The position numbers and the translations under genes were made by a program. Shown here piece after piece: positions 35,891 through 44,401 of a stretch of DNA of 64,000 nucleotides; the first letter of the stretch is position 1, and the number at the start of each line of letters is the position of its first letter. Below the pieces are notes generated by a model. It saw nothing but the letters and a program-made list of their open reading frames with translations. It did not search any database and was not told the origin of the DNA. Origin of the DNA: Sulfitobacter geojensis (lineage in GTDB: Bacteria; Pseudomonadota; Alphaproteobacteria; Rhodobacterales; Rhodobacteraceae); contig NZ_JASE01000005.1 of the NCBI RefSeq assembly GCF_000622325.1, positions 496,001 to 560,000 of the forward strand, in the 5' to 3' direction.

Positions 35891-37014
35891 TCCGGTTTGC
35901 CGTCATATTGGCGTTGCTGTGGCCTGTCGCCGTGGCGGCGCAATCTATTGAGGAACAGGCGCGCACGGCGGTTTCTGCGCTGGAATCTGCGTCCACCATG
36001 CTGGATCAGGCCGACGGCGCGCGCGACAGGGTGCGGGCCTTGACGCAGACGATACAGGCCTTTGAAACCGGATTGGGCGCGATGCGGGCCGGGCTGCGTC
36101 AGGCGGCGATCAACGAGGCGCAGTTGACGGCCAAGCTGGCCTCGCGCGATACGGAAGTGGCCGAATTGCTGGGTGTTTTGCAAAGCATGGGCGGCGCACC
36201 GTCACCTGTCATTCTGTTGCACCCGGAGGGGCCGATGGGCACGGCACGGGCGGGGATGTTGCTGGCCGAGTTGACGCCGGCGTTGAACCGGCAGGCGGAT
36301 GCCTTGCGTCAGGATCTGGAGAATGTGCAGACCTTGCGCGCGCTTCAGGCGGATGCGGCGAAACGTTTGCAAACGGGGCTGACGGAGGTGCAATCGGCAC
36401 GCACAGCACTTAATCAGGCGATGGCGGAGCGCACGGATTTGCCTAAACGGTTTACCGCCGATCCGGTGCGCACGGGCATCCTGATTGCCTCGACCGAAAC
36501 GCTAGACGGGTTCGCCAGCGGATTGTCCGAGATCGTAACAAATGAAACGGAGCCCGCGCGCGCGACCCTTGATGGCAAGATCGGCGATCTGCCTTTGCCG
36601 GTTCAGGGGTTGGTCCTGCGCCGCGCGGGCGAGGCGGATGCGGCGGGGGTCAAACGCCCCGGTCTGATCCTTGCCACACGCCCCGGCGCCATCGTTACCA
36701 GCCCCACGGCGGCGACGATAAGGTACACCGGCGGCTTGCTGGATTTTGGCAATGTGGTGATTCTTGAACCGCAGGCAAACGCGCTATTTGTCATTGCAGG
36801 GCTGGATGTGGTTTACGGAGAAGCAGGGCAGGTCATCGCAGGGGGCACACCAATCGGGCTGATGGGGGGCGCAACTGCGGAAATCGGCGAAGAATTGTCA
36901 CCCCTTCGTGAAGGGTCTGGCACTGAGCGTTCAGAAACGCTCTATATAGAAGTAAGAGAAGATAACACGCCACAGGATCCAGAATTATGGTTCCGAACGG
37001 ACGAGGATGGATAA
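35887..37014 (+). CDS. EnvC-like murein hydrolase activator with degenerate LytM domain
   Basis: 375 residues. A signal peptide (MIRFAVILALLWPVAVAAQ) is followed by a long coiled coil (about 22-195, alternating ALESAS, QADGARDRVRALTQ, QADALRQDL). The C-terminal part is a LytM/M23 fold (GAIVTSPTAATIRYTGGLLDFGNVVILEP), but the zinc ligands H-D-HxH are missing. EnvC-type activators are likewise catalytically dead and switch on amidases at the septum. The ATG overlaps gpmI by 4 nt, and the end overlaps or abuts ctpA. The likely partner is an AmiC-type amidase encoded elsewhere. Confidence 0.82.
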   Translation: MIRFAVILALLWPVAVAAQSIEEQARTAVSALESASTMLDQADGARDRVRALTQTIQAFETGLGAMRAGLRQAAINEAQLTAKLASRDTEVAELLGVLQSMGGAPSPVILLHPEGPMGTARAGMLLAELTPALNRQADALRQDLENVQTLRALQADAAKRLQTGLTEVQSARTALNQAMAERTDLPKRFTADPVRTGILIASTETLDGFASGLSEIVTNETEPARATLDGKIGDLPLPVQGLVLRRAGEADAAGVKRPGLILATRPGAIVTSPTAATIRYTGGLLDFGNVVILEPQANALFVIAGLDVVYGEAGQVIAGGTPIGLMGGATAEIGEELSPLREGSGTERSETLYIEVREDNTPQDPELWFRTDEDG

Positions 37015-37018
37015 GACG

Positions 37019-38356
37019 ATGAAAAAGTTTGTAATGGCGGCCCTTGGGGGTACGGCGCTGGGCGTGGTTGCCACAACCCAGATTGCGGCCCCGCTGTTGG
37101 CGCAGGAAAGTGCCAAGACCGAAAACGTCTATGAGCAGCTGGACCTGTTCGGGGATATTTTCGAACGCATCCGTGCCCAATATGTTGAAGAGACCGACAG
37201 CAGCGAGCTGATCGAGGCGGCGATCAACGGCATGCTGACCTCGCTTGATCCGCATTCAAGCTATCTGTCGCCCAAGGACGCGGCCAAGATGCGCGAGCAG
37301 ACGCGCGGTGAATTCGGCGGGCTGGGCATTGAGGTCACGCAGGAAGAGGGCTTTGTCAAAGTGGTGTCGCCGATTGACGGCACACCAGCGGATGAAGCGG
37401 GCATCGAAGCGGGCGATTTCATCACCCATGTGGACGGCGAGACCCTGTTGGGTCTGGTGCTGGACGATGCGGTTGAACTGATGCGCGGGCCGGTTGGATC
37501 GGACATCGTGATCACCGTGGTACGCGAAGGCGAGGCAGAACCGTTCGATGTGACCCTGACCCGCGCCACCATCCAGTTGACGGCGGCGACAGCCCGCACC
37601 GTGGGCGACACCGCGGTATTGCGCCTGACGACGTTTAACGAACAGACCTATCCGAAGATGAAAGAAGGTTGGGAAGCACAGGTCGAAGCGGCGGGCGGCA
37701 TCGAAAACATCAATGGTATCGTTCTGGATTTGCGCAATAACCCCGGCGGCTTGTTGAACCAGGCCATCGCGATTTCGGATGCGTTCCTTGAGGAGGGCGA
37801 GATCGTCAGCACCCGTGGCCGCGAGTTGGCCGACGGCGACCGCGTGAACGCGACGCCGGGCGATTTGAGCATGGGCAAGCCGATTGTGGTTTTGATCAAT
37901 GGCGGGTCTGCGTCTGCGTCGGAAATCGTTGCGGGGGCGTTGCAGGATCATCGCCGCGCCATCGTGGTTGGCACGAAAAGCTTTGGTAAGGGGTCGGTCC
38001 AGACGGTGATGCCGCTGCGCGGCAACGGCGCGATGCGTCTGACCACGGCGCGCTATTACACGCCTTCAGGCCGGTCGATCCAAGCGCTGGGCGTATCGCC
38101 TGACATCGTTGTGGCACAGCCGCGCCTGACGCCTGAAGCCGATGCGGAAGAAGAGTCAGCCCTGCGTCCACGCCGTTCGGAGGCGGATTTGCGCGGCAGT
38201 CTGAACAATGACAGTCTGTCCGACGATCAGGTAAAACAGATCCTTGAAGACCGTGAGAAGGCTGAAAAGGCGGCTGAATTGCGCGAGGAGGATTATCAGC
38301 TGGCCTATGCCATTGATATTCTGAAAGGTCTGTCCGCATTGGGTCCAAAAGAGTAA
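37019..38356 (+). CDS. ctpA: C-terminal processing protease CtpA (S41)
   Basis: About 445 residues. A signal peptide or anchor (KKFVMAALGGTALGVVATTQIAAPLLAQ), a PDZ domain (GGLGIEVTQEEGFVKVVSPIDGTPADEAGI) and the S41 catalytic core follow. The nucleophile serine lies in NGGSASASEIVAGAL and the general-base lysine in VGTKSFGKGSVQTV. The periplasmic family trims tails of envelope proteins, including murein hydrolase regulators, which fits its envC neighbour. The ATG at 37019 is chosen with GAGG upstream; an ATG at 37007 overlaps the envC end and would add four residues. A clear terminator follows at 38391. Confidence 0.93.
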   Translation: MKKFVMAALGGTALGVVATTQIAAPLLAQESAKTENVYEQLDLFGDIFERIRAQYVEETDSSELIEAAINGMLTSLDPHSSYLSPKDAAKMREQTRGEFGGLGIEVTQEEGFVKVVSPIDGTPADEAGIEAGDFITHVDGETLLGLVLDDAVELMRGPVGSDIVITVVREGEAEPFDVTLTRATIQLTAATARTVGDTAVLRLTTFNEQTYPKMKEGWEAQVEAAGGIENINGIVLDLRNNPGGLLNQAIAISDAFLEEGEIVSTRGRELADGDRVNATPGDLSMGKPIVVLINGGSASASEIVAGALQDHRRAIVVGTKSFGKGSVQTVMPLRGNGAMRLTTARYYTPSGRSIQALGVSPDIVVAQPRLTPEADAEEESALRPRRSEADLRGSLNNDSLSDDQVKQILEDREKAEKAAELREEDYQLAYAIDILKGLSALGPKE

Positions 38357-38390
38357 TCTGACCGGTACGCAAACGCGCCGGAATTTGAAC

Positions 38391-38428
38391 AAGGGCGGCA
38401 GTGATTACGGTCACAGCCGCCCTTTTTA
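38391..38428 (+). terminator. Rho-independent terminator after ctpA
   Basis: AAGGGCGGC and GCCGCCCTT form a 9-bp stem around a 16-nt loop that may pair further, followed by TTTAT. It ends the gpmI-envC-ctpA transcript and, since the hydrolase gene converges here, may work in both directions. Confidence 0.85.
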
Positions 38429-38439
38429 TGTGCCCTGCA

Positions 38440-39498
38440 TCACAGTGCTGATTGCAGGTTGCCGACAATAAGCTGCGTCAGTTCCGCATGGATATCGGCC
38501 CGCGCACGCCCTCCTGCATCATCGCAAAGCGGGTCAGGCTCCCCCTCATTGGCGAGGATGGCCGCGCCTTTGGCTTTGCATTCGGCCAGAAAGCTGAAGT
38601 GGATTGCATCGGGCACGGCAACATAGGTCGCGTTGGGAATCATCGCGGCGGCATCTTTGGCATAAACGCCAATCGGGACAGTTTCCTGCGCGCCGAGATT
38701 GATCACAAACATTGGCGTTTCAATGCTCCGCAGGCTTTCGGGCGTCATGGTTTCGACGATGCCGGGATCGACGATTACGGCGGTTTTGATCCGGGGGTCG
38801 GTCAGGTCCTGCGCGGCGGGCGATAAATCAACGCTGTGCAAATCAACGCCGAAATGGGCCAGAAAGGCGCAATCGGACATGCCGTGGTCCGTGTCATCGC
38901 AAAAAGTTTGCAACAGGTCCGGGTTCACCCGCGCGCCGGAAAGGGCCATTGCGGTATACCCCCCTGCTGAAAACCCGAGTGTGGCAATACGGGAGGTGTC
39001 GATGAACGGATAAGCATCGGGATTGCCGGTGATTTCATCAAGCACGGCGGAGACATCTTTGGGCCGTTCCCAGACGCGTACTGCCGCGTGGGCGGAGGCA
39101 TTGCCGGTCGTGGTGCCAGGATGGTTGGGCAGAACCACAACATACCCCGCATCGGCCAGCGCGGCGGCGATCCAGCCGAATTGTCCGGCATTGCCCCCCG
39201 CCCCGTGCGAGATCACGACCATGGGGTGTTGGCCCGTGGCATGCGGCGCATCGCGGCCCGCAGGCGTGCCATAGAACACGCCGTTGCCCCCCACGGTGAT
39301 GGCGCGCCCGCCCGGCTGTGCGGGGTACCAGATGTGAAAATCCACCTCGCTTTGTCGGGCAGGGGCGAAGGCCGCGCCATAGGTGAAACCGGTTGTGCCG
39401 GCGTAAGGCGCACGGGTGATTTCATACCCTGCCCATGCGGTGGTGCCGAAAGCGGCGAGGATGGCGGCGGCTTTGGCGATGGTTCTGAAGGTGAACAT
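38440..39498 (-). CDS. Exported alpha/beta hydrolase (dienelactone/PAF-acetylhydrolase-like)
   Basis: 352 residues. A signal peptide (TIAKAAAILAAFGTTAWA) leads to an alpha/beta-hydrolase fold: oxyanion-region HGAGGNAGQFGWIA, nucleophile elbow GFSAGGYTAMAL, an acid near DPGIVET and a histidine in DAIHFSF. The pattern fits the platelet-activating-factor acetylhydrolase/dienelactone group, but the substrate is unknown. Cysteines (CDDTDHG, DCAFL, C in CKAKG, CDDAG) suggest periplasmic disulphides. An AAGGACCAAGATC site precedes the ATG. It is divergent from the AraC gene, which has operator repeats between them, and is its probable target. Confidence 0.8.
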   Translation of the reverse strand: MFTFRTIAKAAAILAAFGTTAWAGYEITRAPYAGTTGFTYGAAFAPARQSEVDFHIWYPAQPGGRAITVGGNGVFYGTPAGRDAPHATGQHPMVVISHGAGGNAGQFGWIAAALADAGYVVVLPNHPGTTTGNASAHAAVRVWERPKDVSAVLDEITGNPDAYPFIDTSRIATLGFSAGGYTAMALSGARVNPDLLQTFCDDTDHGMSDCAFLAHFGVDLHSVDLSPAAQDLTDPRIKTAVIVDPGIVETMTPESLRSIETPMFVINLGAQETVPIGVYAKDAAAMIPNATYVAVPDAIHFSFLAECKAKGAAILANEGEPDPLCDDAGGRARADIHAELTQLIVGNLQSAL

Positions 39499-39557
39499 GA
39501 TCTTGGTCCTTGTGGTGAAAGTGATGCACCAAACCTAAGAGGCGCAGCAACTGCAGG

Positions 39558-39611
39558 CGTCCTAGAACGCGTTTGAGGTCGTCCTGCATCGCGATCAAGG
39601 ATATGCAGGAC
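39558..39611. promoter_or_regulatory. Operator array for the divergent AraC-type regulator
   Basis: CGTCCTAGAACGCG (39558-39571) and CGTCCTGCATCGCG (39580-39593) agree at 11 of 14 positions and are offset by 22 bp, two helical turns. The second site also forms a 9-bp inverted repeat, GTCCTGCAT with ATGCAGGAC (39581-39589 and 39603-39611). AraC proteins bind such direct half-sites on one DNA face. Confidence 0.6.
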
Positions 39612-39641
39612 CGCGAAACCTTAAGGATGTGACCGTCTGAT

Positions 39642-40655
39642 ATGCTTTTTGTTCCGCTGCCGCTTTTTGCGACATTCGCACTTTGCCTTGTTTTGATCCG
39701 GCTGTGCGTGACCCGTGATATGACGCGCACTGCGCATCGGTTGTTTGCGCTGGTCGTGGCGCTTTATGCGGTGCAATCCCTGCTGCTGTGTCTGCGCTGG
39801 GGCTATCAGATCGAAGCGGTCGCCCCGTTGATCGCGATGCTTGCGCCTTGTCTGCCGGTGTTTGCCTATCTCGCGTATCTTTCGCTGGCCGATACGCTGT
39901 CGCGGCGCAATCTGTGGCCGTTGGCGGTGATCGCGGTGAACTGGCTGGTGTTGGTGTTCCAGCCGATGATGGTCGATCCGCCGATCCTGCTGACCTATCT
40001 GGGGTTTGGGGTGTTGCTGTTGCGGCTTGCTTGGCGTGGCAGTGATGCATTGCCGCTTTCGCGGATATCCGATGCCACCGGTGCCTTGCGGGCGATACGT
40101 CTGACCGGGGCTGCGTTGGTCGCATCAAGTGTGACGGATGTTTATCTGATCTATGATTTTGTGCAGAACGGCGGGCGGCACATCGGGTTGATTGTCACCT
40201 TTGTGCAAACCGCCTTTGTGCTGGTGATCGGCCTGTCTGCCGCGCTTGGTCAAACGGCGGCGGCGGATACGGGCCAGGAACAAGCCCCTCCCCCGACACC
40301 GCCCGCCAGCGATGAGGACGGGGAAATTATCGCGCGGCTGACCGCATTGTTCGAGCAGGAAGGATTGCACCGTAACGAAGAGCTGAGCCTGCGCAAACTG
40401 TCGCGGCGTTTGGGGCTGCCGGACCGGCGGGTGTCGAATGCCGTCAACCGGATCTGCGGCATGAACCTGTCGCAGTTTGTGAATGATTTCCGCGTCAACG
40501 AGGCCCGCAGGCTGTTGGCGGAAACGGATAAATCCGTGCTTGAGGTATCGCTTGATGCGGGGTTTGCGACGAAATCCAACTTTAACCGCGAATTTGCGCG
40601 TGTGACCGGCCAGACCCCGTCGGGGTGGCGCAAGCAGGCAAAAGCCGCGTCTTAA
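39642..40655 (+). CDS. Membrane-anchored AraC-family transcriptional regulator
   Basis: 337 residues. About seven hydrophobic segments fill residues 1-205 (PLPLFATFALCLVLIRLCV, HRLFALVVALYAVQSLLLC, LIVTFVQTAFVLVIGLS). The C-terminal 100 residues form a two-helix-turn-helix AraC domain: LSLRKLSRRLGLPDRRVSNAVN, then SVLEVSLDAGFATKSNFNREFARVTGQTPSGWR. A proline-rich linker (QAPPPTPP) joins them. Such sensors bind DNA from the membrane in response to an external or membrane signal. The divergent hydrolase gene and the operator array suggest that it controls that gene and itself. It converges with a small unknown gene by a shared TTAA. Confidence 0.85.
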   Translation: MLFVPLPLFATFALCLVLIRLCVTRDMTRTAHRLFALVVALYAVQSLLLCLRWGYQIEAVAPLIAMLAPCLPVFAYLAYLSLADTLSRRNLWPLAVIAVNWLVLVFQPMMVDPPILLTYLGFGVLLLRLAWRGSDALPLSRISDATGALRAIRLTGAALVASSVTDVYLIYDFVQNGGRHIGLIVTFVQTAFVLVIGLSAALGQTAAADTGQEQAPPPTPPASDEDGEIIARLTALFEQEGLHRNEELSLRKLSRRLGLPDRRVSNAVNRICGMNLSQFVNDFRVNEARRLLAETDKSVLEVSLDAGFATKSNFNREFARVTGQTPSGWRKQAKAAS

Positions 40656-41026
40656 GTCGTTTCGACGCAGTGCCGGCGGAAAGCGCTTTTGAGCATGTCG
40701 AGTTCCGCGCGCAAGAGGTCCATTTCAGCGCGAATGTCATCTTCCAAAGCTTCGCCGGCGATCAGGGTGATATGGCCGATTTTGTCGCCCGCTTCCTTGT
40801 CGCGGATGATCAATGTCTGAACCCCGTCCGCAATCGCCTGGGTGGGGATCGGCACGGACAGTGTCCAGTGATCCGCACTTTGATTATGGGTCATGACGAT
40901 ATCGCTGATGACGGTTGCCTCGTGGGTCACTTCGATCTGCGGGGCATCTTCGTCCACAGCTCCGGTGATGATGCCTTGCCAGACACCTTCTTTCATTTTG
41001 GTTTTGGTCAGTTGCAGCGGCGACAT
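40652..41026 (-). CDS. Conserved hypothetical protein with C-terminal coiled coil
   Basis: 124 residues that I cannot assign to a family. The first 90 residues read as a beta-rich domain (GVWQGIITGAVDEDAPQIEV, HWTLSVPIPTQAI, DGVQTLIIRDK), and the last 35 form an acidic amphipathic helix (EALEDDIRAEMDLLRAELDMLKSAFRR) likely to be a coiled coil. It is cytosolic. It follows the next gene by 15 nt on the same strand, so the two are co-transcribed. The stop overlaps the AraC stop on the opposite strand. Confidence 0.7.
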   Translation of the reverse strand: MSPLQLTKTKMKEGVWQGIITGAVDEDAPQIEVTHEATVISDIVMTHNQSADHWTLSVPIPTQAIADGVQTLIIRDKEAGDKIGHITLIAGEALEDDIRAEMDLLRAELDMLKSAFRRHCVETT

Positions 41027-41041
41027 GGCGATGGGCCCTTC

Positions 41042-41815
41042 CTAAAGATGCGCGCGCGGACGGCGCGAGAAGGTAAGATCCCGCAGGACCACCTGATTCA
41101 TTTGCGGCCCTTCAAAGATCAGATCAATCCACGCCCGTTCAACCCGTTTCTCATTGAGGTTGGAATAGGCCAGATCAAATTCGACCCTGTGGTTTTCTTC
41201 GTTCAGGGGCAGTTCGCGCACAATCTGTTCGGTGTTCGGCCCGTGTTTGATATTCAGCCGCGCAAAGATTTCCAGCGGTTTTTCCATTTCCACAATCGCG
41301 TCCATGCGCAGAAGATGGGTGCGTTTTAGGCCGTTTGTGCCGTCTTCGGGCAGGTCGACGACCAGCGACAGGAAAGAGCCGTCGAACTGGAAAACATCAA
41401 GCCGCAGGCCATAGGGGGCAAGGTCGGCTTCGCGCAGGTTGCGCAACTGGCGCAGGGTCAGTTCGGAAAACTCGCAGTCGTGAAACAGCGTGACTTCATC
41501 CCCGAGCATGGATTTAGTTTGCACGGCGGAAAGACCCGGTGTTGGCAAAGGACCACGCCACAATTCCGGCCGCCATGCCCAATCGGCGTTATGTGGTTTG
41601 GGAAAACTGGTGGAGCCGATCATCGGCAGGGCAAGCCGTTCGTCCGCGGTGTGGATCAGCTTGTCCAGATGGGTTTTCAGTGCCCGCGCCCGCGCACGTT
41701 GACGGCGCAACAGCGGCAATTCGGTCTCAGGCGCACGCCGCGCAGCCCGCGCCCAGCGCAGCATGTTTCTGGAAAACACTTTGCCGTCCAGAAAGCTGAA
41801 AGAGATTTTGGACAT
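41042..41815 (-). CDS. Roseobacter-conserved protein of unknown function (perhaps DUF6478)
   Basis: 257 residues, no signal peptide or membrane helix. The N-terminus is basic (KVFSRNMLRWARAARRAPE, RRQRARARALKTHLDKL), and a later part is beta-rich (EVTLFHDCEFSELTLRQLRN, LRLDVFQFDGSFLSLVVDLPEDG, VEFDLAYSNLNEKRVERAWIDLIFE). The pattern agrees with a protein I recall as DUF6478 from Rhodobacteraceae, but this name is from memory. No enzymatic motif is visible. It leads a two-gene unit with the coiled-coil protein. Confidence 0.6.
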   Translation of the reverse strand: MSKISFSFLDGKVFSRNMLRWARAARRAPETELPLLRRQRARARALKTHLDKLIHTADERLALPMIGSTSFPKPHNADWAWRPELWRGPLPTPGLSAVQTKSMLGDEVTLFHDCEFSELTLRQLRNLREADLAPYGLRLDVFQFDGSFLSLVVDLPEDGTNGLKRTHLLRMDAIVEMEKPLEIFARLNIKHGPNTEQIVRELPLNEENHRVEFDLAYSNLNEKRVERAWIDLIFEGPQMNQVVLRDLTFSRRPRAHL

Positions 41816-41939
41816 GTCTGCGCGTGCCTTGGTGGATTATTCTGCGTTGCGGTGACTTTATCGGGGCGAAGGGTTTCATACAAATAAATTGGCGACAGTT
41901 CAGGGTATTAAATGCCCGTGTTGCCAAAGTGGAAACAAT

Positions 41940-42524
41940 TCACCCGTCGGCGGCAAGGCTGCTGATCAACTGATCGAGTATTGCGCGCCCTTCTGCACCG
42001 ATGGCGCGCCCGCCAGACGGTCCATGCAGGGCCAGTCCCATCATTTGTGATCCCACACGGGCGGTGCCGCGCCAATGGGTTTCGCTTAGCCCTTTGGCAG
42101 GGGCGCGCCCGTTGGCCCGAAACGTCACGCTGCGATCAGATACAACGGGATCCGTCACGGTGTTCAGGCCGAAGGCTGCAGCGGTTTCGCTTGGGCTGGG
42201 GATCGTGGCGCTGGCGGCTGAAAAGCTTGCCGTCAAGATGCCGACAGGCGCGTTTGCCCCGGCGGAAGGCGCGCCGAGCGCTTCGCAGCGCGACATCAAC
42301 GCAAAATTCTGCCGCAACGATGCTTTGTCGATGCAAAACCCGTTCGGCGCGACCAAGGTGACGGCCCCGAAGGCCATGTTTGCCTGAGACAGCGCGATGG
42401 CTTTGGGGGACGCGGCCCCGGTGTCCGACCCTTGCAGGACGGCACCGCCCTGACCCTCCTCGCAGGCCGCGAGAAGGGACAGGGCAAGGGCCGCAACAGT
42501 GGTTTTACAGATCCATGTATTCAT
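41940..42524 (-). CDS. Putative lipoprotein overlapping the ilvD end
   Basis: 194 residues. The ATG at 42524 gives a lipoprotein signal, [22 protein letters not shown], with the lipobox LAAC. The mature part ([60 protein letters not shown]) matches no family I can name. The gene starts 20 nt inside the 3' end of ilvD, so its translation is probably coupled to ilvD. Its job is likely in the envelope and unrelated to branched-chain synthesis. Confidence 0.7.
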   Translation of the reverse strand: MNTWICKTTVAALALSLLAACEEGQGGAVLQGSDTGAASPKAIALSQANMAFGAVTLVAPNGFCIDKASLRQNFALMSRCEALGAPSAGANAPVGILTASFSAASATIPSPSETAAAFGLNTVTDPVVSDRSVTFRANGRAPAKGLSETHWRGTARVGSQMMGLALHGPSGGRAIGAEGRAILDQLISSLAADG

Positions 42525-44271
42525 GGGTTTCCGCCTTGCCGCCCGGATGCGTGACCGCGCCCAGATAGGTTGGGCCGACCAATTGGGCGTATTTCCACAA
42601 GGCACCGGAGGCATAGTTGGTTTCCCGCGGACCGGACCAGGCCGCCTTGCGCGCGGCCAGTTCATCGTCCGAAAGATCAACCGAGATGGAGCCGTCGATG
42701 GCGTTCAACGTGATCATGTCGCCGTTTTGCAGTAGGCCGATGGGACCGCCCATCGCCGCCTCTGGCCCGACGTGACCAACGCAGAAACCACGCGTCGCGC
42801 CCGAGAAACGGCCATCGGTGATTAATGCGACCTTTTTGCCCATGCCCTGACCGGACAACGCCGCCGTGGTCGCCAGCATTTCGCGCATGCCCGGACCGCC
42901 GCGCGGCCCTTCGTTGCGGATCACGAACACGTCGCCTTCGGAATAGGTGCGGTTCTGCACGGCCTCGAAAGCGTCCTGTTCACATTCAAACACCAGCGCG
43001 GGACCGGTAAAGACGATGTCTTCTTCGGCCATGCCGGCGATCTTCACGATGGCACCTTCGGGGGCAAGGTTGCCTTTGAGGCCGACAACACCGCCGGTTT
43101 TGCTGATCGGGTCGCTGATCGCGTGAATGACTTTGCCGTCTGCCTCGCGTTCGATCCGGTCGAGTTCTTCGCCCATGGAGTAGCCTGTTGCGGTCAGACA
43201 ATCGGTGTGGATCAGACCCGCCTTGCGCAGTTCTTTCATCACCACAGGGACGCCGCCGGCCTCATACAGGTCTTTGGCCACATAAGCGCCACCGGGTTTC
43301 ATGTCGACAAAGTGCGGCGTGTCGCGGAAGATTTCGCAGACATCTTCGAGGAAGAATTCGATGCCGGCTTCATGCGCCATGGCAGGCAAGTGCAGGCCGG
43401 CGTTGGTGGAGCCACCGGTGCAGGCCACGATACGCGCCGCGTTTTCAAAGGCTTCGCGGGTGCAGATGTCGCGCGCGCGGATGTTCTTTTCAATCAGGTT
43501 CATCACGGCGGCACCGGAGGCGACCGCATATTCGTCACGCGATTTGTAAGGCGCAGGCGCACCGGAGGAATTCGGCAGCGCAAGGCCGATCGCTTCGGAC
43601 ACACAGGCCATGGTGTTGGCGGTAAACTGGCCGCCACAGGCACCGGCGGAAGGACAGGCGACGCGCTCGAGGATTTCAAGCTCGGCTTCGGTCATGGTGC
43701 CGCCCTGCCAGTTGCCGACCGCTTCGAACATGTCTTGCACGGTCAGGTCACGGTCGGCGAATGCGGCAGGCACATCAGCGCCTTCGGGCGCTTTGCCCGG
43801 CAGGATCGAACCGCCGTACATGAACACGGAGGGCACGTTGAGGCGGATCATCGCCATCATCATGCCGGGCAGGGATTTGTCACAACCGGCCAGACCCACC
43901 AGCGCGTCGTAACAATGCCCGCGCATGGTCAGTTCAACGGTGTCGGCAATCGCTTCGCGAGAGGCGAGTGAGGAACGCATACCCTCGTGACCCATCGCGA
44001 TGCCGTCGGTGACGGTGATGGTGGTGAATTCGCGCGGCGAACCCTGTTCCTGTTTCACACCAACCTTAACGGCTTGCGCCTGACGGTTCAGCGCGATGTT
44101 ACAAGGTGCAGCTTCGTTCCAGCAGGTGGCGACGCCGACCAAGGGCTGGTGGATTTCTACGTCGGTCATGCCCATGGCGTAATAATAGGACCGGTGCGGC
44201 GCGCGGGCGGGCCCTTCGGTTACGTGGCGGCTGGGCAATTTGGATTTGTCAAAACGTTGGTTGGTGGACAT
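42505..44271 (-). CDS. ilvD: Dihydroxy-acid dehydratase
   Basis: 588 residues, slightly longer than the bacterial norm. It dehydrates 2,3-dihydroxy-isovalerate and -3-methylvalerate to 2-oxo acids in valine and isoleucine synthesis and carries an Fe-S cluster. The cluster ligands lie in [12 protein letters not shown] and [42 protein letters not shown] and [16 protein letters not shown] are conserved. The start [17 protein letters not shown] is typical. It diverges from the ABC-like gene across 130 nt, and a small lipoprotein gene overlaps its end. Confidence 0.94.
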   Translation of the reverse strand: MSTNQRFDKSKLPSRHVTEGPARAPHRSYYYAMGMTDVEIHQPLVGVATCWNEAAPCNIALNRQAQAVKVGVKQEQGSPREFTTITVTDGIAMGHEGMRSSLASREAIADTVELTMRGHCYDALVGLAGCDKSLPGMMMAMIRLNVPSVFMYGGSILPGKAPEGADVPAAFADRDLTVQDMFEAVGNWQGGTMTEAELEILERVACPSAGACGGQFTANTMACVSEAIGLALPNSSGAPAPYKSRDEYAVASGAAVMNLIEKNIRARDICTREAFENAARIVACTGGSTNAGLHLPAMAHEAGIEFFLEDVCEIFRDTPHFVDMKPGGAYVAKDLYEAGGVPVVMKELRKAGLIHTDCLTATGYSMGEELDRIEREADGKVIHAISDPISKTGGVVGLKGNLAPEGAIVKIAGMAEEDIVFTGPALVFECEQDAFEAVQNRTYSEGDVFVIRNEGPRGGPGMREMLATTAALSGQGMGKKVALITDGRFSGATRGFCVGHVGPEAAMGGPIGLLQNGDMITLNAIDGSISVDLSDDELAARKAAWSGPRETNYASGALWKYAQLVGPTYLGAVTHPGGKAETHEYMDL

Positions 44272-44401
44272 CGGCTTGGCTCCCTGAAAGTCGTTTAATC
44301 CGGAATAGTCGGGTGGCGGCGGTGCTGCAAGGCCAAGTGCTCATGTTGTAATGACGCGGCGGCAGGCCTAATTACGAACGAACCCCAGCGAAAGACACCT
44401 T

